Assembly (NCBI GenBank): GCA_027484445.1
Contig: JAIXSY010000051.1
Location: forward strand, 50,606-114,605
Origin: Verrucomicrobiaceae bacterium
GTDB taxonomy: Bacteria > Verrucomicrobiota > Verrucomicrobiia > Verrucomicrobiales > Verrucomicrobiaceae
Direction of reading: 5' to 3'
DNA length: 64,000 nucleotides
Positions 6,935 through 15,080 of this stretch are shown in pieces. The position numbers and the translations under genes are program-made. Numbering within the stretch: position 1 is the stretch's first letter; each line of letters starts with the position of its first letter. Below the pieces are notes generated by a model. The model made no database searches. It worked only from the letters and a program-made list of their open reading frames with translations, and was not told where the DNA came from.

Positions 6935-9358
6935 TTAGGGCTCTACCACACGAATCCAGCGCTCGCGGAAGCCCCGATTCTCCTCCATGAGCTGCGCGGC
7001 CACCGTCGCTGAGACTTCCTCCAGGCCGAACACGCGGGCGAAGGCAGCGGTTTCTTCCTGCCTTTGGTAATACTCCGTGCTGTCCGTGGTCTGCTCCGTG
7101 TAATGACGCGCTGCATCCAGCAGGGTCTGAGCCGCGAGATCGCTCAGTGGCACCAAAAGGGTTCCCCGCTCTGTCATCACCCGAGCCTCCTTCAGACTTG
7201 CCGCGACGAGCGTGCCTGGCAGCGGCGAGCCATTGCGACGATCCAAGCGCCCTGCATAGCCGCCTCGTGTGCTGAGGTCTTCAAACAACCGCTTTAGGAA
7301 GGCTCCAGCCTGCTGGTGCAGATACAGTCGGCCTTCGAGCGCCGTCTGGACTTCTGCTGCATCAAAGCTCATGCCTGAGAGCATCTCGACGACGCGTGCA
7401 TTGTCATAACCATCGATCAAACCTGGCAAGCAGGCGAGCACCTCCGCCCATTGAGCTAGATCACGCTGGCGTGCCGCCTGATCTAGCTTCAGCTGCGCTT
7501 GTTTCTCCGTGAGCACCCATTTGCCGAGTTCGCGCCGCACCTCAGCCATTTGAGATTCGATCTGCTCCCGAAGACGTGGGGCCTCTTTCAGACTGTCTTT
7601 CTGTGCCTGCAATCGTTTCAGCAAATCTCGGGCCTGCTGGGCTGTTTGAACAGAGGGCGATGCGGCTGGCATCTCCGCTGCTTTTTTCAGCGTCGCTTCC
7701 AGCGGCTTCACCAAGCCCACCGCATAACCAGGGATCCAATCGAGCGAGATCAGCGTGCTGTCCCGACGCAGATCAGACAAGTGATCGCGGAAGTAGAACA
7801 TGCACTCCGCCCCTAGCTGGGGATCGCCGAAATGCCACTCCGCCAACCCATGCACCAAGTAGCCGAGCAAAGACTCCCCCTGGGTGCTGTATCCCAGCTG
7901 ATCTAGAGGCAGGCCAGGCGGAAAGGCAGCCTGGCAGCGGTCACCCAGCTTGTCGAAAAAACTAACCAATTGTGGCGTCAGCAGCGGGCTATCGCCAGAA
8001 GGAAGATCACGCCCTAGCGCAGCGAGATGGCGTGCAGCATCGTCTTTTTTCCCGAGCAAAGTCGCGCACAACGCTGCATTCACCCGCGCCCAATTTTGGG
8101 TAGGCTGGCGCAGTCCATCGTTCAACAAGCGCTCAAACTGATGCTTGGCCTCAGCAAATTGGCGCTTCTCCAGCATCAACTCACGCGCAGCGATGAATCG
8201 CTCAGCCACCGTGCGTCGATCCCCTGCCTGGACCGTCACGCCATCGCCTGCCAGATCCTGACGGCTGGTGTCCACGGATTGGGTCACGGCAGCGGCCTTG
8301 CGAGTGCTGACGGACTGAATGCCCCAACCCACCAGGAAGGCCACCACCATCGCCGCCGCTGCCGCCACCGACCAGCGCACGCGGCGACTGGTCAGCCGCC
8401 AACGCGCGGCATAACCTTGGTTCAGCAAGCCCTCAGCCAATCGCAGTTCATCGACCGTTTCATCATAGTTCGCGCAGCGTTCCTGGGGGCGGAAGGCCAG
8501 CATTCGATTGATCACATGCACCGTGCGCGGGGCGAAGCGCATGCCGCTGTCCTCCAGTGCCACGCGTCGGCATTTCACCATGCGCAGCTGCTCGATGCTA
8601 TCTGAGTCAGCCTTGTGCGGCGGCTTCCCCGTCAGGGCATGATAAAGCGTGGCACCGAGACTGAAGATGTCGCTGCGGTAGTCCTCGCGATTGTCGAGCA
8701 CCTTTTCGGGCGCCACGTAATAAGGGGTCGCCCAGATTTCTCCAGAATTGTCGCCGCCGCGATCCACGAAAAGGGCCAAGCCAAAGTCCACCACCTTTGC
8801 CGTGCCTGCCTCGGTGAAAAGAATGTTCGCCGGCTTCACATCGCGATGGATCAGCCCCATCTGCTGCGCAGCACGCAGACCTTCGGCGACTTCCAGCCCG
8901 ATTTTCAGCACTTCAGCCTCCTTCACCCGATCATCCCGGCGGATGCGCTGCTCCAGACTGCCACCGTTCACCAACTCCATGGCGATGTAGAAATACCCCT
9001 GATCGTAACCCACGGAGTAGAGCTTGATGACGTTGGGGTGATTCACATTGGCCGTGATCAGAGCCTCTTGCCGAAATTGCTCCACACGATTCGCATCACG
9101 GCTGTAGCGCTGGTTCAGAATTTTCAGGGCCACCCGACGGCCGAGCGTCTCGTCTTCTGCCTCGAATACCCGACTCATGCCGCCTTCGCCGATCTGACGC
9201 ACGATCATGAAATGATCAAACTTCCGCCGCACACGCACCATTTGCCCGCAGAAGGGACATTTCAGCTTGGTGAAAGGGTCCAGCGAGGTCACATCAATCT
9301 GGTTTTGGCAAACCGGACAGGTGCTCAGGTAGGACTGTTGCGGGGAGACGGGAGACAC
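6935..9358 (-). CDS. Membrane Ser/Thr protein kinase with N-terminal zinc ribbon
   Basis: An 807-residue Hanks-type kinase beginning at GTG. Residues 14-40 form a zinc-ribbon (CPVCQN ... CPFCGQ). The kinase domain (about 49-310) has the Gly loop IGEGGMSRVFEA, VALK, the catalytic loop HRDVKPANILF, DFGLA and the activation segment ATPYYVAPEKV, so it should be active. One membrane segment (about 333-350, AAAAMVVAFLVGWGI) separates it from a roughly 450-residue extracytoplasmic part rich in helices, with a possible coiled coil around AEVRRELGKWVLTEKQAQLKLDQ. Such kinases phosphorylate cytoplasmic regulators; the target is not apparent. It is divergent from the pseudouridine synthase gene. Confidence 0.9.
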   Translation of the reverse strand: MSPVSPQQSYLSTCPVCQNQIDVTSLDPFTKLKCPFCGQMVRVRRKFDHFMIVRQIGEGGMSRVFEAEDETLGRRVALKILNQRYSRDANRVEQFRQEALITANVNHPNVIKLYSVGYDQGYFYIAMELVNGGSLEQRIRRDDRVKEAEVLKIGLEVAEGLRAAQQMGLIHRDVKPANILFTEAGTAKVVDFGLALFVDRGGDNSGEIWATPYYVAPEKVLDNREDYRSDIFSLGATLYHALTGKPPHKADSDSIEQLRMVKCRRVALEDSGMRFAPRTVHVINRMLAFRPQERCANYDETVDELRLAEGLLNQGYAARWRLTSRRVRWSVAAAAAMVVAFLVGWGIQSVSTRKAAAVTQSVDTSRQDLAGDGVTVQAGDRRTVAERFIAARELMLEKRQFAEAKHQFERLLNDGLRQPTQNWARVNAALCATLLGKKDDAARHLAALGRDLPSGDSPLLTPQLVSFFDKLGDRCQAAFPPGLPLDQLGYSTQGESLLGYLVHGLAEWHFGDPQLGAECMFYFRDHLSDLRRDSTLISLDWIPGYAVGLVKPLEATLKKAAEMPAASPSVQTAQQARDLLKRLQAQKDSLKEAPRLREQIESQMAEVRRELGKWVLTEKQAQLKLDQAARQRDLAQWAEVLACLPGLIDGYDNARVVEMLSGMSFDAAEVQTALEGRLYLHQQAGAFLKRLFEDLSTRGGYAGRLDRRNGSPLPGTLVAASLKEARVMTERGTLLVPLSDLAAQTLLDAARHYTEQTTDSTEYYQRQEETAAFARVFGLEEVSATVAAQLMEENRGFRERWIRVVEP

Positions 9359-9439
9359 GAAAGAAGAGTGGGATGCGGTCGAGAAAAGTGTGGCTTGTGG
9401 CTTTTACGGGAAGTTGGAAAAAACTAGGAGGAGAAATCT

Positions 9440-9577
9440 GTGTCGGTTTTGGAAGTGGCTTTTGACTCGTTTCTGGCCCTTTTGTTCACGCTTGGCTCAT
9501 GCCAGAAATTACAGTTTGCCAAATTAATTCGAATATCGACTTTAGCGGGTGGAATGGACTCTTACCGAAGCAGATGA
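9440..9577 (+). CDS. Possible 45-codon leader ORF upstream of the RluD-like gene
   Basis: A GTG-started reading frame of 45 codons follows a strong Shine-Dalgarno (AGGAGGAG at 9426-9433, 6-base spacing). It encodes a hydrophobic start ending LALLFTLGSCQK, which looks lipobox-like, and overlaps the RluD-like start (9549) by 29 bases in another frame. It could be a leader peptide that couples translation to the downstream gene. No homologue is recognised and it may be spurious. Confidence 0.25.
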   Translation: MSVLEVAFDSFLALLFTLGSCQKLQFAKLIRISTLAGGMDSYRSR

Positions 9578-10460
9578 CCTGGGGATACGGCTGGATAAGC
9601 ACTTGGCCACCCGTTTTTCCGAACTTTCCCGTGCCCGCGTTCAGGATCTGATCCGCGACGGACACGTGACTCTGAACGGCCGATCGACGAAAGCGAGCGC
9701 GGTGCTCAAAGCTGGCGATGTCATCTCCATGATCATCCCCGAGGCTGCCCCGGTCGGAGTCGTGGCCCAAGACATCCCCCTGGAAGTGCTTTTTGAAGAC
9801 AAAGACATCCTGGTGCTGAACAAGGCCCCTGGACTGGTCGTGCACCCCGCCGCAGGCAATCCCGACGGCACACTGGTGAATGCACTGCTGCATCACTGCG
9901 ATGACCTCAGCGGCATCGGTGGCGAGATGCGCCCTGGCATCGTTCACCGCTTGGACAAGGACACCTCCGGCTGCATGGTCGTGGCGAAAAATGACATCGC
10001 CCATCGGCGACTCACCGAGGCCTTTGCCGAGCGCCGATTGAGCAAAATCTACCTCGCCGCGATCAATGGCCTACCCAAGGAAAAAAGCGGTCGCATCCAG
10101 AACATGATTGGCCGCCACCCGGTGGATCGGAAGCGCATGGCGGTCCTAATGGATGGAGCAGGAAAGGAAGCCGTGACCGAGTGGGAGCACCTGGCCACGC
10201 ATCAGGCAAGCGCACTCATCCGCTGCAAGCTACTCACCGGCCGCACGCATCAGATCCGCGTCCACATGCGCGAATGCCTGGGGCACCCCATCCTGGGAGA
10301 TCCAATCTATGGCCATCCGAAGCGTCAGGTCGTCCCTGTGACACGTCTCATGCTGCACGCCTGGAAATTGAGCCTGAATCATCCTATTCATGATCAACCC
10401 CTCAGCTTCGAAGCACCGCTACCACCGGAGTTTGAGCCCTGGATGCCAGGGAGGCAATGA
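9549..10460 (+). CDS. rluD: RluD-family 23S rRNA pseudouridine synthase
   Basis: A 303-residue RNA-modifying enzyme that isomerises uridine to pseudouridine, in RluD's case in helix 69 of 23S rRNA. An N-terminal S4 RNA-binding domain (RLDKHLATRFSELSRARVQD, about residues 14-75) precedes the catalytic domain with GIVHRLDKDTSG, which carries the catalytic Asp, then RLSKIYLA and LTGRTHQIRVHMRECLGHPI. The start is the GTG at 9549; no good Shine-Dalgarno precedes it, though a possible leader ORF overlaps it. Assignment to RluD rather than RluC or RluA rests on the S4 domain and overall length. It is convergent with msrA. Confidence 0.88.
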   Translation: MEWTLTEADDLGIRLDKHLATRFSELSRARVQDLIRDGHVTLNGRSTKASAVLKAGDVISMIIPEAAPVGVVAQDIPLEVLFEDKDILVLNKAPGLVVHPAAGNPDGTLVNALLHHCDDLSGIGGEMRPGIVHRLDKDTSGCMVVAKNDIAHRRLTEAFAERRLSKIYLAAINGLPKEKSGRIQNMIGRHPVDRKRMAVLMDGAGKEAVTEWEHLATHQASALIRCKLLTGRTHQIRVHMRECLGHPILGDPIYGHPKRQVVPVTRLMLHAWKLSLNHPIHDQPLSFEAPLPPEFEPWMPGRQ

Positions 10461-10466
10461 ACTCTA

Positions 10467-11093
10467 TCACTTCGCCTCCGCCTTCAGCTTCGCCTTTTCC
10501 TCCAGCTTCTTTTTGAACTTGGCCACCTTTGGACTCACCACCACGCGGCAGTAACCCTGGTAGGGATTGTTGGCGAAGTAATCTTGGTGATAGTCCTCAG
10601 CAGCGTAGAACTTCTTCAGCGGCACAATCTCCGTCACGATTTTCTCGGGGATCTCCTTCTGGGCTTCTGCCAAAGAAGCCTCAGCGATTTTTTTCTGCTC
10701 TTCGTTCAGATACATGATCGTAGAGCGGTACTGCGTGCCTTCGTCATTGCCCTGGCGATTCAAAGTGGTCGGATCATGTGCCAGCCAGAAGAGATCAATG
10801 ATGTCCTTGAAGCTGATGATGGAAGGATCGTAATCGATCTGAATCACCTCGGCATGGCCAGTATCGCCGTTGCACACTTGCTTGTAGGTCGGTTGGTCCA
10901 CATGACCGCCTGCGTAGCCGCTGATGACCTTGTTCACGCCCTTCAGCATTTTGTATTGAGCCTCGACGCACCAAAAACAGCCTCCGCCGATCACGGCCGA
11001 CTCCGTTTTTCCTGAAGGAGCAGCATCAGCAGCGACGGTCGAGGTAGCAGCAGTCATGATCATAGCAGCGAGGACAGAGAAAAAGTGTTTCAT
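10467..11093 (-). CDS. msrA: Exported peptide methionine-S-sulfoxide reductase
   Basis: A 208-residue enzyme that reduces methionine-S-sulfoxide in oxidised proteins. A signal peptide (residues 1 to about 24, AAMIMTAATSTVAADA) places it outside the cytoplasm. The active site GGGCFWCVEAQY contains the catalytic Cys. Further family blocks are VISGYAGGHVDQPTYKQVC, GHAEVIQIDYDP, QGNDEGTQYRSTIMY and KKFYAAEDYHQDYF. The C-terminus is unusually Lys-rich (KFKKKLEEKAKLKAEAK) with no obvious resolving Cys. No msrB was seen nearby. Confidence 0.94.
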   Translation of the reverse strand: MKHFFSVLAAMIMTAATSTVAADAAPSGKTESAVIGGGCFWCVEAQYKMLKGVNKVISGYAGGHVDQPTYKQVCNGDTGHAEVIQIDYDPSIISFKDIIDLFWLAHDPTTLNRQGNDEGTQYRSTIMYLNEEQKKIAEASLAEAQKEIPEKIVTEIVPLKKFYAAEDYHQDYFANNPYQGYCRVVVSPKVAKFKKKLEEKAKLKAEAK

Positions 11094-11237
11094 GGTCGCA
11101 AAGGGATAAATGCAAAGCGTGGCGACACAACGAATACGTGTGCCGCATTCCTTTCAGCGCATCCTGCAAATCCCTGCCTCTGTTCTTTTCCAAAGAGAAG
11201 CACTGGCACGGCGAGAAATCCTGCCCATGAACCCGCC

Positions 11238-11543
11238 ATGACGCCGAATCGGGAAGACCTCGATACCCTCCGCCAGGAAGCCTGGATCGGAGATGCCGTG
11301 CTAGAACTCTACGCCCGCTCCTGGGTCCTAAAGCATCACGGGAAAGTGGACGCCGAGATGAAAACCCGCCTCACCTGCAATCAGTTCCTGAACTGCGTGG
11401 GCAATCCGACCCAGGTCGAAGCCGAGATCGGTGTCGTCTATCAACGCGATGGGCTCGAAGCCGCCTTTGACTTGATTCGTCAGCGGCTCGAGCCCTTGTT
11501 CATCAAGCAAGAGTCGAATCGTAGCCATCGCTCCCGACACTAA
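11238..11543 (+). CDS. Small RNase III-fold protein (MrnC/Mini-III-like)
   Basis: A 101-residue protein whose start resembles the RNase III signature helix of Mini-ribonuclease III: LRQEAWIGDAVLELYARSWVL. Asp20 and Glu24 here correspond to metal-ligand positions in that helix. It lacks a double-stranded-RNA binding domain, as Mini-III enzymes do, which mature 23S rRNA in other bacteria. The ATG at 11238 was chosen because the fold begins there; the upstream in-frame extension is Cys/Pro-rich and overlaps the divergent msrA. The C-terminus (QESNRSHRSRH) is basic. Substrate and activity are inference. Confidence 0.65.
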   Translation: MTPNREDLDTLRQEAWIGDAVLELYARSWVLKHHGKVDAEMKTRLTCNQFLNCVGNPTQVEAEIGVVYQRDGLEAAFDLIRQRLEPLFIKQESNRSHRSRH

Positions 11544-11567
11544 GAGCCATGAAACGACGCGGGCAGA

Positions 11568-12071
11568 TCAAGCCGCGCGTCGCTGCGCTTCAGCCACTCC
11601 AGTGAACCGCGCCGCGTGAGCCTCGGTCGAGGTCGTCATCAACGCGTGCTCACTGTAGCCTTTGACGACACGATAAATGATGCGGTCGAAGAACGTGTCG
11701 AGTCGCTGCAGAAACTCTTGTTCCGCGTAGAGTTCGATCGCATTCATCTCCAAGTGTTGCTCCCGTGCATGGTTCAGGATCGTCCGCTTCAGCAGCTGCA
11801 GCTTGTAAACCACCTCATGCAGGGGAAAACCATCCTGATGGCGGATGCGCCCCAGTTCTTCGTAACGACGGTCCAAATGCCCATCGTCTTGGCGATCCAG
11901 CCACCTGCCCAGATTTGACAAAAGATCTCGCGCACGAGCCCGCAGCTCATCGTCCGTCAGCGATTTGTAGTTCGGAGTTTCGGGGTCTTGCTGCACGCGT
12001 TGGATCGCGAGTTCAGCGATCTTCAGCCAGTCTTTTTCCACCAGTTGAATGATGCGATGTTCGATGGTCAT
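11568..12071 (-). CDS. RsbRD N-terminal-like helical regulatory protein
   Basis: A 167-residue all-helical protein. The arrangement WLKIAELAIQRV, then a Tyr-containing loop (TPNYKSLTDDEL), DLLSNLGRWLDRQ, YEELGRIRHQDGFPLHEVV and YKLQLLKRTILNHA matches the non-heme-globin-like N-terminal sensor domain of RsbR-type stressosome co-antagonists (RsbRD_N). No STAS or kinase domain follows, so it is a stand-alone sensor-like domain. The C-terminal tail is Ala-rich. It is convergent with the RNase III-like gene and precedes the accessory patch. Confidence 0.6.
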   Translation of the reverse strand: MTIEHRIIQLVEKDWLKIAELAIQRVQQDPETPNYKSLTDDELRARARDLLSNLGRWLDRQDDGHLDRRYEELGRIRHQDGFPLHEVVYKLQLLKRTILNHAREQHLEMNAIELYAEQEFLQRLDTFFDRIIYRVVKGYSEHALMTTSTEAHAARFTGVAEAQRRAA

Positions 12072-12292
12072 AGGAATTGAGGGTAGCTATCGTCACGGTC
12101 ACCAAGACCGCATAAGATACCAACGCCACCCCCAGCTGCCTCGCTCTCAGCAAGGCAAGGATTGGCACTTGAGCAAAGCCCGCGAGCCCAGGTCAGCCAT
12201 TTGCTGAAACTTCCTCAGGGCAAGCTCTGCTGAAGATGCAGGAGCAGATGGCAGTGAAGAATCACCTGTGCGGATCAGGAGGCGCTCAATGG

Positions 12293-12321
12293 GTCAAGTG
12301 TGAGTCAAGTTGTTGGTCAAG
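12293..12321. repeat. Three phased GTCAAG direct repeats
   Basis: GTCAAG occurs at 12293, 12304 and 12316, spaced 11 and 12 bases, about one helical turn. They lie about 130-160 bases before the fic ATG. The spacing suits a multi-subunit DNA-binding protein, but function is inferred from spacing only. Confidence 0.4.
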
Positions 12322-12400
12322 CGGGGCTTAGCTCACCGACTCGGGTGATAGTATCAAATGAGACTATCCGGGCAGCCAGCTTCATGACGCCTTCCTGCCG

Positions 12401-12433
12401 TTTAAGGACGGTTTATTGACGTTTTAATGACGG
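12401..12433. repeat. Three tandem TTTA-n-GACG repeats directly before fic
   Basis: TTTAAGGACGG, TTTATTGACG and TTTTAATGACGG follow each other without gaps and end 18 bases before the fic ATG. This head-to-tail array in the promoter/operator position could bind an autoregulator, as in toxin-antitoxin loci. No -35/-10 pair is clear. Confidence 0.4.
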
Positions 12434-12451
12434 GCGGTAGCTTGGATCGCC

Positions 12452-13540
12452 ATGCCTTTCCAGCCTCATTTTCGCATTTCCTCCGCCACGGCGAAGGCGC
12501 TGATGGCAATTGAGGCTTCGCGGGTGGCGGTGTAGCGACTGCCGGTGTCGCCGCAGATGATCGCATCGCTCCAGTAGTCGGCGCGGCTGCTGACGACGCA
12601 CTACTCGACGCAGATCGAGGGGAATCGCCTCACCCTGCCACAGGTGGAGGAGGTCATCGCGGGCGGTGGAGGTTTTCCGGGGCGTGAACGGGACGAGAGG
12701 GAGGTGCAGAACTACTACAAAGCGGCAGATGAGATCGAATCGCTGGCGGCTTTGAAGCGCAAACTGACCGAGAAGGACATTCAGACGATTCACGGTCTGG
12801 CCTTCGATGGCAAAAAGCGCCCCACACCTTATCGCGACGGTCAGAACGTGATCCGAAACAGCGGTAGCGGTGCCATCACCTACCTGCCACCGGAGGCGAA
12901 AGAGGTGGCGGGGCTGATGGGCGAGCTGGTGATGTGGATCAATGCCGAGATCGAGTCACGTGATCTGCCGGTGCCGGTGATCGCCGCGCTGGCGCACTAC
13001 CAGTTTGCCACGATTCACCCCTACTACGACGGGAACGGCCGCACCGCCCGACTGCTGACGACGCTGATCCTGCATCGCTGTGGCTACGGGCTGAAGGGCA
13101 TCTACTCGCTGGAGGAATACTACGCCAAGAGCCTGCGTGGCTACTACGCGGCGCTCACGGTCGGCCCCAGCCACAATGACCACCTCGGACGCGCCGAGGC
13201 GGATGTGAGCGGCTTTGTGGAGTATTTCTGCGAGGGCATGTCCGATGCGTTTGCGAAGGTCGCCGCGCGTGCCGAAGCCGCAGGCCTGTCAGCACCGAAG
13301 GACAAGGCAGCGCTACTCCGCGAGCTGCGTCCGCTGCAACGCCAGGCCCTCGGCCTGTTCTCGAAGCATCGCATCGTCACTTCCAACGAACTCGCCAGCT
13401 ACCTTGGCCTCTCACCCCGCCAAGGCCGTGACCAATGCGCCAAATGGGTCTCGGAAGGCTTTTTGACCGTCGCCAATGCCTCGAAGAAGGGACGTAGCTA
13501 CCAATTGGTGGAGAGGTTTGAGGGGGCGATCCTTGAGTAA
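12452..13540 (+). pseudogene. fic: Fic-domain AMPylase gene with two in-frame TAG codons near the start
   Basis: Fic enzymes transfer AMP (or related groups) from nucleotides to protein side chains. One frame runs from ATG 12452 through the complete family layout but is stopped by TAG at 12533 and TAG at 12575. After the stops come HYSTQIEGNRLTLPQVEE, which contains the inhibitory-helix motif [S/T]xxxE[G/N], and the Fic core with the intact active site FATIHPYYDGNGRTARLL (HPxxDGNGRxxR). A C-terminal winged helix (HRIVTSNELASYLGLS) follows. A GTG at 12644 would restart translation after the inhibitory motif and yield a 298-residue protein with the whole catalytic core. It may be a recent pseudogene, or a truncated, less inhibited form may be made. 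The GNAT gene follows by 26 bases. Confidence 0.75.
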
Positions 13541-13566
13541 CCCCGCAGAAGCGGCTAAGGAACGAC

Positions 13567-14082
13567 ATGGGGAAAGCCTTCATCGTCGAAGCTCTCAATC
13601 CGGCCAAACACCGCCGGGAGGAGTTTGATTGCGGAGTCGCGGCGCTGAATGATTTCCTGCGGCTCCGCGCACGCAAGGAAATGGAAGGCGGGACTTCGGC
13701 CTGCTTTGTGATGGTCGCTGAAGATGATCCCGGCGTTATTGCGGGCTACTACACGTTGTCAGCGGCGACGATTCAACGAACAGCGTTGCCAGAGTCGGTC
13801 ACGAAGAAGCTTCCCCGCTATCATGAGTTTCCAGCAACGCTGTTGGGCAGGCTGGCGCGTGATCTGAGATTCAAAGGCCAGCAGGTCGGTGAACGGCTGA
13901 TGGCGAGTGTGCTGCATCGTGCTGTGAGAGCATCGGAGGAAATCGCTTCGTGGGCGATTGTGACGGATCCCAAGGATACGAAGGCGAGAGAATTCTATGC
14001 CAGCTTCGGTTTCCAACCTCTGACGGAATCCCGCCAGTTCATCACGATGAAGTCGGCGGCGCAGTGGATCAACGCTCGGTGA
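13567..14082 (+). CDS. GNAT toxin-like acetyltransferase (TacT/AtaT-like)
   Basis: A 171-residue GNAT of the type found in toxin-antitoxin pairs, whose members acetylate aminoacyl-tRNAs and block translation. Family marks are the opening FDCGVAALNDFLR, the strand AGYYTLSAATIQ, the run LPRYHEFPATLLGRLARDLRFKGQQVGERLM (shown here in part: motif A is RFKGQQVGE, with Q-Q-V-G in place of the commoner QGxGxG), and the end FYASFGFQPL. Its stop region overlaps the DUF1778 gene on the opposite strand by 14 bases. The usual order is antitoxin upstream on the same strand. It is 26 bases after fic. The substrate is inferred from family only. Confidence 0.82.
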   Translation: MGKAFIVEALNPAKHRREEFDCGVAALNDFLRLRARKEMEGGTSACFVMVAEDDPGVIAGYYTLSAATIQRTALPESVTKKLPRYHEFPATLLGRLARDLRFKGQQVGERLMASVLHRAVRASEEIASWAIVTDPKDTKAREFYASFGFQPLTESRQFITMKSAAQWINAR

Positions 14083-14362
14083 CCGACTTGCGATGCAAGT
14101 CCAAAGCCGCGCGCATCCGTTTGGTGGGAGCTTTGACAGGTGCAAGAAGGGCTTCCACAAAGCGACGCGACTCGGTTTGATTCAATTTCACCGTGTCATG
14201 CCGACGGACAATCTCTTCCGCCGCAGCACGCACATGAGAAATCACGAAAACCGCGACGGAGCAGCCCTCCAAACCAGCGGCACGTTCCAACAATGCCTTG
14301 TCGTCCGAAGTAACTCGGGCAACGAGGCGATTCGAGCGGCGGGCTGTGGCGACGGCGGGCAT
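14069..14362 (-). CDS. DUF1778-type (TacA-like) ribbon-helix-helix antitoxin
   Basis: A 97-residue protein matching the DUF1778 antitoxin layout: an N-terminal RHH DNA-binding part (RLVARVTSDDKALLERAAGL, then GCSVAVFVISHVRAAAEE) and a C-terminal toxin-neutralising tail (LNQTESRRFVEALLAPVKAP). In known pairs the tail wraps the GNAT toxin and the RHH part represses the operon. The ATG at 14362 gives the standard length; a longer frame up to 14452 adds an atypical leader. It is unusual in being on the opposite strand, tail to tail with the GNAT gene (14-base overlap), so classical autoregulation of both from one operator is not possible here. Confidence 0.82.
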   Translation of the reverse strand: MPAVATARRSNRLVARVTSDDKALLERAAGLEGCSVAVFVISHVRAAAEEIVRRHDTVKLNQTESRRFVEALLAPVKAPTKRMRAALDLHRKSVTER

Positions 14363-14453
14363 GGCGATTGTGTGCCAAAGTGTGCCACAATGCCTGCGGG
14401 CCGCAAGGTTGGATTTCGTCTCCTGGTCGGCGAAGAGCTTATTGAGCCGCATT

Positions 14454-15080
14454 CTACCAACTCATCGGTTTGGTGAAGGTTCCCTGCGCATCGGTGAGCA
14501 TTTGTGGGAACTGAGCGGCGGCGACAAAGTTGGGCCTGAGGTGTTTGTAGAATGTCGCATTTGCCTTGAGCACCGTGCAGGGGTGAACCTGTGGATTCAG
14601 GACGCCGACGACCTTGTGGAGCTCGTTGCGAATGATCTTCACCGGCATCAGCAAATCGGAGTCGCCGCTGACGATGACGGCACAGTCGAAGCGGTTCAGA
14701 TGCGCGTCGTGGAGCAGTTGCACGGCGAGATTCACGTCAGAACCTTTTTCCTCGGTCTTCACGACCTCGACGGTCGGTGACTGTCCAGGAGCAGGGTTGG
14801 CGAGCAGCATCCGCACGTTTTTGGTCAGGAAGTGGCCGAGCGTGATTTCGAGGTTCGGCAGAGTGGCGAGTGCCCGCAGGTAGGTGGCCTGCCGCGCCGG
14901 TGCATCAGGGTCATTGGGGCGCGGGTTCAGTTTGGCGCTGAAGTATTTGATGCCGGCGATCTGATGGTGCGGCTTCAAATGCAGTTCCACGAGCCGCTTG
15001 AGATCGAGCCAGCGATGCGGCGTCCTGCGGAGCGCACCGAAGTACAGATTGAATCCATCCACATAATCAATCGTTCTCAT
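14454..15080 (-). CDS. NYN-domain (PIN-like) putative ribonuclease
   Basis: A 208-residue NYN-domain protein, a family of PIN-fold nucleases. Acidic metal-site candidates lie in IDYVDGFNLYFGAL at the start (Asp4, Asp7, Asn10), EEKGSDVNLAVQLLHDA in the middle, and VIVSGDSDLLMPV towards the end, all standard positions. The ATG at 15080 puts the first catalytic strand right at the N-terminus. It reads towards the antitoxin gene, 91 bases away, and could share its transcript. The leader carries two tight hairpins. RNA target unknown. Confidence 0.8.
   Translation of the reverse strand: MRTIDYVDGFNLYFGALRRTPHRWLDLKRLVELHLKPHHQIAGIKYFSAKLNPRPNDPDAPARQATYLRALATLPNLEITLGHFLTKNVRMLLANPAPGQSPTVEVVKTEEKGSDVNLAVQLLHDAHLNRFDCAVIVSGDSDLLMPVKIIRNELHKVVGVLNPQVHPCTVLKANATFYKHLRPNFVAAAQFPQMLTDAQGTFTKPMSW

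Larger units (their letters stand above)
12072..12451. other. Gene-free stretch upstream of the fic locus
   Basis: About 380 bases without a convincing coding frame. It contains the 5' region of the RsbRD_N-like gene at the left and, to the right, two clusters of short direct repeats just before the fic start. No tRNA or obvious transposon end was seen. The left part looks like decayed or non-coding sequence. Confidence 0.5.

Noticed and set aside
12072..12451. Possible insertion sequence remnant between the regulator and fic
   Set aside because: No terminal inverted repeats, target duplication or transposase-like frame could be found in this stretch.
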